Part shown: in pieces, positions 35,637 to 42,119 of the stretch
Numbering within the stretch: the stretch's first letter is position 1
Layout of the letters: every line of letters starts with the position of its first letter
Source of the DNA: Gp6-AA40 sp963742105
GTDB taxonomy: Bacteria; Acidobacteriota; Vicinamibacteria; Vicinamibacterales; UBA2999
Assembly: GCA_963742105.1 (NCBI GenBank)
Contig: CAVUKN010000007.1
Location: 310,001 to 374,000, forward strand
DNA: 64,000 nucleotides
Reading direction: 5' to 3'
The notes under the pieces: model-generated
What the model saw: the letters and a program-made list of their open reading frames with translations, nothing else
The model's database searches: none
What the model was told of the DNA's origin: nothing
Made by a program: the position numbers and the translations under genes

Positions 35637-36482
35637 ATGACCAACGACGACATGACGCGACGCAGCTTCGTGGGGATCGCGGCCGCCGGGCTCGCCGCGG
35701 GCACCGTCACGACGAACGCCCAGCAGCAGGTGGTCGAGAAGAACGTCGACATCAAGACGCCCGACGGCACCTGTGACGCGGCATTCATTCATCCTGCGAC
35801 CGGCGCACACGCCGCCGTGATCATCTGGCCGGATGCGTTCGGCCTCCGTCAGTCGATGCGCGACATGGGCAAACGGCTTGCGGCGGAGAACGGCTACTCG
35901 GTACTCGTCGTGAACCCCTATTATCGCGTGGCGAAAGGTACCGTCTATCCAAACGCCGCGACAGTGGACTTCAATGCGGAACGCGACAAGCTGACGCCGT
36001 TGATGGGATCGATCAACGCGGCCGGTACGGTGGAGAAGGACGCGCCGGCCTTCGTGGCCTGGCTGGACAGCCAGCCGCAGGTGGACAAGACGAAGAAGAT
36101 CGGCACCCAGGGCTACTGCATGGGGGGCGCGCTCGTCGTCAGAACCGCTGCCGCCGTCCCGGACCGGATCGGAGCCGGCGGGTCGTTCCATGGTGGTGGA
36201 CTCGTCACCCAGCAGCCGACGAGCCCGCACCTGCTGGCGCCGAAGATCAAGGCGCGCATGTACTTCGGCATCGCCGCCAATGACGACATGTCGCAGCCGG
36301 ACGCCAAGACGAAGATCAAGGAATCGTTCGAGGCGGCGAAAGTGCCAGTGGAAGTCGAGGTCTACCCGATGGCCCAGCACGGGTGGTGCGTGCCCGATAT
36401 GCCAAACAATCTGTACGCAAAGGCGGACGCCGAGCGCGCCTGGTCGAAGCTGGTGGCGCTCTACAAAGCAGCCCTGAGCTGA
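35637..36482 (+). CDS. Tat-exported dienelactone hydrolase-family protein
   Basis: A 281-residue alpha/beta hydrolase. The leader MTRRSFVGIAAAGLAAGTVT is a clear Tat signal. The nucleophile elbow is GTQGYCMGGAL with Cys in place of the usual Ser, as in dienelactone hydrolase. The Asp is in IAANDDMSQP and the His in MAQHGWCVPD. The ATG at 35637 has GGAGGAG in front. It may hydrolyse lactones or esters in the periplasm; the true substrate is unknown. Confidence 0.9.
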   Translation: MTNDDMTRRSFVGIAAAGLAAGTVTTNAQQQVVEKNVDIKTPDGTCDAAFIHPATGAHAAVIIWPDAFGLRQSMRDMGKRLAAENGYSVLVVNPYYRVAKGTVYPNAATVDFNAERDKLTPLMGSINAAGTVEKDAPAFVAWLDSQPQVDKTKKIGTQGYCMGGALVVRTAAAVPDRIGAGGSFHGGGLVTQQPTSPHLLAPKIKARMYFGIAANDDMSQPDAKTKIKESFEAAKVPVEVEVYPMAQHGWCVPDMPNNLYAKADAERAWSKLVALYKAALS

Positions 36483-36980
36483 CCCTCGGGGGCCCGGCGC
36501 AGTCATTCTCTGACGGCTGATGGTCGAGTCGATGCGGGTGGCGAGGGCACAGGCGAACCAGGTTTTGATTACGTCGCCTGTCGAATCGGTGAGAGAATCG
36601 GTGTCGCGCTTCCCACACTGTGGTCCGCGCCCAAGTGGCACAGGTCGGGACTCCACCGTGTTCTGACGGCTAAGGTGTAGAGTCGCGTATGTGATGATCG
36701 TTAGTGCTGCGGTTTGTGCGGAACATCAGTGGGGCAGAGCGATGACGTCATGAGTTTTCCGCTGACGATCCCTCGCCGTGCCGTGGGTATGCGACCCGTC
36801 CCGCGCAGGCAGCACACCGATCCGACGACCTGACCAACGCGCGCCGACGCTGACATGCCATTCGCCGTCCGCCAACAGACTGGCTACCACCAGACGCGGA
36901 TTACCGTAGCCTTTTCCTCAACGTTGCCGCTGACGCCGACAGGCACGCCGGCGCCAGCGACACAGGTCGGTGGCAGATCG
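36483..36980. other. 500-bp intergenic stretch without a supported gene
   Basis: This lies between the convergent dienelactone hydrolase gene and the small Lmo0937-type gene. Frames through it are short or lack any protein-like composition. TAGAGTCGCG at about 36675 resembles a -10 element but has no clear -35 partner. It is the longest featureless gap in the window. Confidence 0.5.
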
Positions 36981-37133
36981 TCACACGACCGTTCGACGGC
37001 CGTTGAGGAACCCGATCAGGAACAGCACGAGCGCGATGACCAGCAATGCGTGAACGGCTGCGCCAATCGTGTAGACGCCCACAAGTCCGAGCAACCACGC
37101 GACCAGCAGAATAATCGCCAGGATGAACAGCAT
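36981..37133 (-). CDS. Lmo0937-like small membrane protein (DUF5670)
   Basis: A 50-residue protein starting MLFILAIILLVAWLLGLVGV and ending GFLNGRRTVV. It has two membrane helices joined by YTIGAAVHALL, the pattern of Lmo0937/DUF5670 proteins (short helix, Leu-Gly turn, G-xx-H motif, second helix). The ribosome site GGGAGGTCGAG precedes the ATG at 37133. Function unknown; homologues are usually monocistronic and sometimes stress-linked. Confidence 0.85.
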   Translation of the reverse strand: MLFILAIILLVAWLLGLVGVYTIGAAVHALLVIALVLFLIGFLNGRRTVV

Positions 37134-37214
37134 CTCGACCTCCCTGTCCCAATCAACAGCAGAGAGCGTGCCGGATTCCGAGAACGGCCCAGCTCAGAAC
37201 CTCAGGCATCGCGC

Positions 37215-37949
37215 ATGGGACGGACGGTGACAGGATTGTGGCGCTTCCGTGCCGCCGCACTACTCGCGTTGATGTCGGTGGCGCTCACGCCTTCAGTGGC
37301 TGCGGCGCAATCGTCACTGGGCAGCGTCACGGAGGATTCCCGCCGCATCGGCGGACTGCTTGGCGATTCCTTCAAACTGCTGCTGATCGAGCACGGCAGC
37401 CGGATCGCCTTCCAGGAAAAGACCCGCCGCGAGCTCGGCGGGCCGTTCTGGAGCGACTACAAACGCTCCGTGCGGATGCCACCGCAATGGGATGACACCG
37501 ACGCGTGGTGGGTCAATTACATCGGTCATCCCATCCACGGCGCGGCGGCCGGCTACATCTGGCTCGATCACGAGCGGGGTGCGCCGCAAGACATCAGTCT
37601 GAGCAAGACCTACTGGGCGTCCCGGGGTCGTGCCACCGTCTGGAGTGCCGTGTACAGCCTTCAGTTCGAGATTGGACCGCTGAGCGAGGCGTCGATCGGC
37701 AACGTCGGAATGAATCCGCAAACCACAGGATGGGTCGATCATGTCGTGACCCCGGCGGGTGCGTTCGGGTGGATCGTTGCCGAGGATGCGCTCGATCGCT
37801 ACTTCGTGCAGTGGTTCGAAGCCCGCACGCAGAACACGGTTGCCCGCGCCACGATGCGCGTGCTCTGCAATCCCGGACGCGGCATCTCGAACGCCGCCAG
37901 CGGTCGCTCGCCCTGGTTCCGTGACGGCCGACCGCTCAACTGGCGCTAG
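37215..37949 (+). CDS. Secreted or outer-membrane-associated hypothetical protein
   Basis: A 244-residue protein from ATG 37215. The signal peptide (RFRAAALLALMSVALTPSVA) ends near VAAAQ. The mature protein is Trp/Tyr-rich, with WVNYIGHPIHGAAAGYIWLD and TYWASRGRATVWSAVYSLQF. The NYIGHP element is like that of DUF3943-type envelope proteins, but I am not certain of the family. A Gly/Trp pattern in the second half (TGWVDHVVTPAGAFGWIVAE) suggests membrane contact. Confidence 0.6.
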   Translation: MGRTVTGLWRFRAAALLALMSVALTPSVAAAQSSLGSVTEDSRRIGGLLGDSFKLLLIEHGSRIAFQEKTRRELGGPFWSDYKRSVRMPPQWDDTDAWWVNYIGHPIHGAAAGYIWLDHERGAPQDISLSKTYWASRGRATVWSAVYSLQFEIGPLSEASIGNVGMNPQTTGWVDHVVTPAGAFGWIVAEDALDRYFVQWFEARTQNTVARATMRVLCNPGRGISNAASGRSPWFRDGRPLNWR

Positions 37950-37955
37950 CGCCAT

Positions 37956-38056
37956 CAACTCCCAACTCCCAACTCCCAAAGCCCAAGCCCGCAGCTCAAC
38001 GCCCAAGTTCAAGGCTCAAGAGTCGTTGGGAGTTGGCAGGTTGGGAGTTGGGAGTT
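37956..38056. repeat. Fold-back array, AACTCCC/GGGAGTT family
   Basis: The left arm (37956-37980) has three AACTCCC units in tandem. The right arm (38026-38056) has three complementary units in TTGGGAGTTGGCAGG and TTGGGAGTTGGGAGTT. The loop of about 45 bases contains looser CCCAAG units. It lies between two genes reading in the same direction. Confidence 0.9.
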
Positions 38057-38078
38057 ATCCAATTGCCCGCTCTATAAT
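38048..38078 (+). promoter_or_regulatory. Candidate promoter of the HhH gene, overlapping the repeat array
   Basis: A perfect -10 hexamer TATAAT lies at 38073-38078, 28 bases before the GTG. TTGGGA at 38048-38053, the last copy of the AACTCCC repeat on this strand, matches TTGACA at four of six positions with a 19-base spacer. The repeat may therefore provide the -35 element. Confidence 0.45.
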
Positions 38079-38105
38079 CCTGTTCCCCGGAGATTGGAGA
38101 CCGCA

Positions 38106-38444
38106 GTGACTCGTACTCGAACGTTCGCGGCCCTGCTCATGGTGCTGGCGATCGGTATCGCTCCGGCATGGGCACAGAAGAAGACGACGACCACCCCCAC
38201 CAAGACGGCCACCACCGCAGCTGCCAAGGCTCCGGCCAAGGCGACCGCCAGCCCTCTGCTCGATATCAACTCCGCGACTAAGGAGCAGCTCGAAACGCTT
38301 CCCGGGATCGGCGACGCGTACGCGCAGAAAATCATCGCCGGACGGCCGTACACCCGGAAGGATCAGCTCGTCGCCAAGAACGTCGTTCCGCAGGCGACCT
38401 ACGACAAGATCAAGGACTCGATCATCGCGGCACAGAAGAAATGA
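38106..38444 (+). CDS. Secreted helix-hairpin-helix (ComEA-like) protein
   Basis: A 112-residue protein starting at GTG 38106 behind GGAGA. The signal peptide ends at AWAQ. A Thr/Lys/Ala-rich linker (about residues 27-58) leads to one helix-hairpin-helix unit: LLDINSATKEQLETLPGIGD, YAQKIIAGRPY. The spacing is that of the ComEA DNA-binding domain, which takes up DNA in the periplasm. A second hairpin-like helix (KDQLVAKNVVPQATYDKIKD) follows. No other competence genes are near. Confidence 0.85.
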   Translation: MTRTRTFAALLMVLAIGIAPAWAQKKTTTTPTKTATTAAAKAPAKATASPLLDINSATKEQLETLPGIGDAYAQKIIAGRPYTRKDQLVAKNVVPQATYDKIKDSIIAAQKK

Positions 38445-38450
38445 AGGGAA

Positions 38451-38560
38451 ATGACGAATTGACGAATTGACGAATCGGCGAAATGACGGATTCACGAATT
38501 CGTGAATTCACGAATCCGCCATTCGTCAATCCGTCAATTCGTCAATTCGTCAATTCGTCA
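38451..38560. repeat. Large fold-back array, GACGAATT/AATTCGTC family
   Basis: The left arm repeats TGACGAATTGACGAATTGAC, then has GACGGATTCACGAATT. The right arm is the complement: AATTCACGAATCCGCC, then five CGTCAATT units. The centre GAATTCGTGAATTC leaves almost no loop. It fills the gap between the convergent HhH and sigma-factor genes and contains the sigma-factor stop codon. Confidence 0.93.
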
Positions 38561-39100
38561 ATCTGATTGTTCCTTCGCCTGCGCCAGCTCGCGCTTCAAC
38601 CAGGCGCGGGCGTGGGCCCAGTCGCCTTCCACTGTCCGGACGGAGACGTCCAGGTGCTCGGCGATTTCCGGGTTCGACATCCCTGCAAAGAATCGCAGCG
38701 TGACCACCTGGGCGGCGCGCGGATCGATCGCTTCGAGCCGCGTCAGTGCGGCTTCAACGGTCAGCAGATCTTCGACTGGCGCGCCGCCGCTTGCCGCGGC
38801 GTTGAGGACGTCGTCGAGCGCCAATGGACTGGCTCCGCCTCCGCGCTTGTCCCGCTTCTGGTGCCGCCCGTGATCCACGAGCAGGCGTCGCATGGCCTGC
38901 GCACCGACGGCGAGCACGTGCGTGCGCCCCTGCCAGTTCGGGTCCCGTTGATTCTGTAACCGCATCCACGCTTCGTGGACGAGTGCGGTCGGCTGCAGCG
39001 TGTGGTTCCGGCGCTCTCGCCGCAGGTAGCGGGCGGCCACGCGTCGCAGCTCGCCGTACATCGTCTGGTGCAGCTCGTTGCCCGGGTCAGGAGGGGTCAT
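38558..39100 (-). CDS. ECF-type RNA polymerase sigma factor (TIGR02999-like)
   Basis: A 180-residue sigma factor. Region 2 is compact (ELHQTMYGELRRVAARYLRR, then QPTALVHEAWMRL), the start expected for the acidobacterial/planctomycete ECF-like group. Region 4 is VVTLRFFAGMSNPEIAEHLD followed by VRTVEGDWAHARAWLKRELA, a helix-turn-helix for the -35 element. The ATG at 39100 is three bases after the stop of the TPR kinase gene, so it is the last gene of the kinase operon. Kinase-controlled sigma activity is a reasonable inference. Confidence 0.92.
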   Translation of the reverse strand: MTPPDPGNELHQTMYGELRRVAARYLRRERRNHTLQPTALVHEAWMRLQNQRDPNWQGRTHVLAVGAQAMRRLLVDHGRHQKRDKRGGGASPLALDDVLNAAASGGAPVEDLLTVEAALTRLEAIDPRAAQVVTLRFFAGMSNPEIAEHLDVSVRTVEGDWAHARAWLKRELAQAKEQSD

Positions 39101-39103
39101 CGG

Positions 39104-42094
39104 TTAGCGGCTGGCGTTGACCGGATCCGGTCGGGATGGGCCGAGGCGCGCATAGTCGATGCGCGCCTGCTTGAGGACGGCAAGCTCGGGATCAGCATCT
39201 TTCCACAGCTTCAGGAACGCCTCGTACCAATGCCGCGCCTGTTCCGCGTCACCGCTCAGCATCGCCGCCTGAGCGAGTCCGAGATGCGCAAGCGGGTACA
39301 GCGCCGACGCCGGAACTTCACCGCGATGATCGACGATGGCGCGGAAGGCAGCGGTCGCGGCGGGGCCGTCGCGAAGCTGCAGCTGCGCGCGTCCTCGCAG
39401 GTAGGGCGGCCAGAATTCGCTGGACGGCGCCCGGTCGTACGGGGCAATCGTGTCGAGCACCTCCAGCGCGTGCGCCGCCTGGCCGCGTTCGAGGGCGCTC
39501 ATCGCGGCGGTAATCGGAAGCGCCATGTGCTTGATCAGCGTCGCGTCAGGAAACCGTCGCGCCAGCTCCGCGGTGAGTGCCGCCGCCTGCTGTTCCGCGC
39601 CGCACAACGCCAGTGCGCGGCTGGCGTGCTCCAGCGTGGCGTTGTCGCGACTGAGTTCCAGCCCGGAGGTCACTTCAGTCCGGGCGGCGCTACACTCGCC
39701 GACGATGGCGTGATTTTCCGCGTCCTCGGCGGTGAGCTGCGCTGCCACTTCGGTGAATCGTCCCTGGAGCGCCAGCCGCACACCCACCCGGAACTGCTCG
39801 TGGGCGTCTGCTGCCTGTCCGCCAAACGCGGACGCGTGCGCCTGCCACCCGAACGCCGAATTGGTCTCGCGCGGCCCGACCGACTGCGACAGCTCTCGTT
39901 CCATCGTTGCCGCATCTCCCTGCACGAACGCGAGCAGGTATGACAGCCGGCGCGCGCCGATGAAGTCCAACTTGCGCTCGGCCGCCTGTCTGAGAATGCC
40001 ACGCGCGTCGTCGTAGCGGTTGAGCGCCAGGAATGCGGCGGCGAGGTTGCCGTATGGCGGCGTGAATTTCGAGTCCAGCCGGATCGCTTCACGGAACGCG
40101 GCGACCGATTCCTCGAAACGTCCGAGCCGGATGTAGGCGACGCCGAGGCTGTTGAAGGCGCTCGATTCGCGCGGGTAGGTGGCCGTCCACGATTTCGCCA
40201 GGTCGAGCGCCTTGTCCCACGCCTGCGCGGCGTCGCGGTAGTACCGCCAGGAGATGAAGAAGCGCTCGCGTTCGCTGACGCGGTCCCGTAGCTGGAAGGC
40301 GCGGGTCGCCTGCGCCGGCGCGAGTGCGGACTGGTAGGTGTTCGCATACACGCTGGATAGGAACGCGTAGGCCATCGCGAAGTCCGGATCGAGCTCGATT
40401 GCCCGTTCCAGGTGCGGAATGGCTTCGAGGCGCGGGACCTCGGAGCCTTCGGACAACGCCAGCGAATAGGCATGAAGCGCGTCGAGCGACGCGGTTGTGG
40501 CCTTCGCCAGCGGCACGTCGAAGCGCTGCACGGATGCCAGCGATTCGCCGAGCTTCTGGCGGATGCGCGTCGTCGCTTCGCCGAGCGATGTCAGCACCTC
40601 CTCCTTGCCGGCGGCCTCGACCTGTTCCCGCGCCATCACATCGCCGGTCTCGGCGTTCACCGCTTCGAGCGTGATGACGTAATTGCGCCCCAGGCTGGCG
40701 ACCGAGCCGGCAATCAGCGCCTTCAGCTGCTCGCGACGGGCGATGTCGCGGGCAAGGGTCCGGGTGACGCGCGTGTCAGGTGCACGCTGCATCAGCCGCA
40801 GCGTGTCACGCGCCCGATCGTCCGGAAAGACCTTCAAGAACGGTGACTGCTCGAGGGCAACCGCAAGGGCGACTTTCAGCGTGCCCTCGAAAATCGGGTC
40901 GCCAGTCGTGTTATCGAAATCGGCGAGCACGATCGTGTCCTGCTCGGTAAGGCCGGATCCGCGACCGGAGATGACATACGACACGATGACGGCGATCACG
41001 CCGGCGATGACGACGGCTGCGGCTCCGACCAGCCAGGCGCGAGTGCTGATGCGCCGCGACGCGGGGAACGGTGCCTGCGTTCCGATACCGCGGGCTGTTC
41101 CGGGAAGCCGCGCCGCCATGTCGAGCGCCGATTCAGGGCGGCTCATCGGATCGGCAGCGATCGCCTGCATGATCAGCCGTTCGAGCTGCGGATCGACGTT
41201 CGGTACCAGCGACGACGGCAGTGGCGGCGGCGTCGAGCTGCCCGGTGGATAGGGGTGTTTCCCGACCAGCAGTTCGTAGAGCACCAGTCCGAGTGCGTAG
41301 ACGTCCGTGCGCTCCGAGAGCTGGGTCCCCTCCACCAGCTGCTCCGGTGCCATGTAGCCAGGAGTACCCGTCAGCCGGTGGGAACCCGCGCTGTTGCGCA
41401 GAATCGCGATTCCGAAATCGCTGATCCGAATCACGCCCTGGTCGTCGATCAGGACGTTCGCCGGTTTCAGGTCGCGATGGAGGACACCTTGATCGTGCGC
41501 GGCCGCGAGACCGGCACACAGCTGTCGCGCAATGTCGATGACCTTCGCGGACGGCAGGCGGCCGACCCGGCGGAGGAGTGCGGCCAGGTCCTCGCCCTCG
41601 ATCAACTCCATGGAATAGAAGGCGACGCCGTTGTCCGCCTCACCCACGTCAAAGACTCGGCAGACGGCGGGATGTGTGATCTGACGGGCGAGCCGGACTT
41701 CGTTGAGGATGCGCTGCCTGGCGTGCTCGCTGCGGGCATCGATCAGCTTGAGCGCGACCGGCGTCTGCAGGACCAGGTCCTCCGCGCGCCACACGTCGCC
41801 CATGCCGCCGCGGCCGATCCGCGAAATCATCCGGTAACGGCGGGCGAAGACCTCGCCCGGTGCTATAGCGAGCTCGCCGGCCGTCCGCGTCGGCGTCGGC
41901 ATCTGCGGCTCGCTGCCATCCGTTGTCGCCGCGTCGTCCTGGTCGGCTTCCTCGTGAAAGGCCAGAAGCGATTCGATCTCGGCACGCAGCGACGCGTCCT
42001 CGCCGCACGCCGCGTCGATGAACGCGACACGGTCGGCAGGAGCGTGCTCGAGTGCGGCGAGGAACAGATCCTTCGCCCGTTGGTGCAACGACAT
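39104..42094 (-). CDS. Serine/threonine protein kinase with TPR sensor region
   Basis: A 996-residue membrane protein. The N-terminal helical part (1-70) resembles the usual lead of these kinases. The Hanks-type domain (about 85-340) is intact: loop GRGGMGDVW, K116 in VALKLID, HRDLKPAN at 206-213, DFG at 226-228, GTPGYMAPE. One membrane helix (about 350-375) is followed by a region starting TIVLADFDNTTGDPIFEGTL and then many TPR-like repeats to the end. It should phosphorylate Ser/Thr in response to signals read by the extracytoplasmic part. It lies between the pseudokinase and the sigma factor. Confidence 0.93.
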   Translation of the reverse strand: MSLHQRAKDLFLAALEHAPADRVAFIDAACGEDASLRAEIESLLAFHEEADQDDAATTDGSEPQMPTPTRTAGELAIAPGEVFARRYRMISRIGRGGMGDVWRAEDLVLQTPVALKLIDARSEHARQRILNEVRLARQITHPAVCRVFDVGEADNGVAFYSMELIEGEDLAALLRRVGRLPSAKVIDIARQLCAGLAAAHDQGVLHRDLKPANVLIDDQGVIRISDFGIAILRNSAGSHRLTGTPGYMAPEQLVEGTQLSERTDVYALGLVLYELLVGKHPYPPGSSTPPPLPSSLVPNVDPQLERLIMQAIAADPMSRPESALDMAARLPGTARGIGTQAPFPASRRISTRAWLVGAAAVVIAGVIAVIVSYVISGRGSGLTEQDTIVLADFDNTTGDPIFEGTLKVALAVALEQSPFLKVFPDDRARDTLRLMQRAPDTRVTRTLARDIARREQLKALIAGSVASLGRNYVITLEAVNAETGDVMAREQVEAAGKEEVLTSLGEATTRIRQKLGESLASVQRFDVPLAKATTASLDALHAYSLALSEGSEVPRLEAIPHLERAIELDPDFAMAYAFLSSVYANTYQSALAPAQATRAFQLRDRVSERERFFISWRYYRDAAQAWDKALDLAKSWTATYPRESSAFNSLGVAYIRLGRFEESVAAFREAIRLDSKFTPPYGNLAAAFLALNRYDDARGILRQAAERKLDFIGARRLSYLLAFVQGDAATMERELSQSVGPRETNSAFGWQAHASAFGGQAADAHEQFRVGVRLALQGRFTEVAAQLTAEDAENHAIVGECSAARTEVTSGLELSRDNATLEHASRALALCGAEQQAAALTAELARRFPDATLIKHMALPITAAMSALERGQAAHALEVLDTIAPYDRAPSSEFWPPYLRGRAQLQLRDGPAATAAFRAIVDHRGEVPASALYPLAHLGLAQAAMLSGDAEQARHWYEAFLKLWKDADPELAVLKQARIDYARLGPSRPDPVNASR

Positions 42095-42119
42095 GGCTGG
42101 CTGGTTTGCCAGCAGTGTA

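Noticed and set aside
36666..36700. TAGAGTCGCG and similar AT-poor hexamers as -10 elements
   Set aside because: Single hexamers without a -35 partner or a mapped start are not enough in this base composition.
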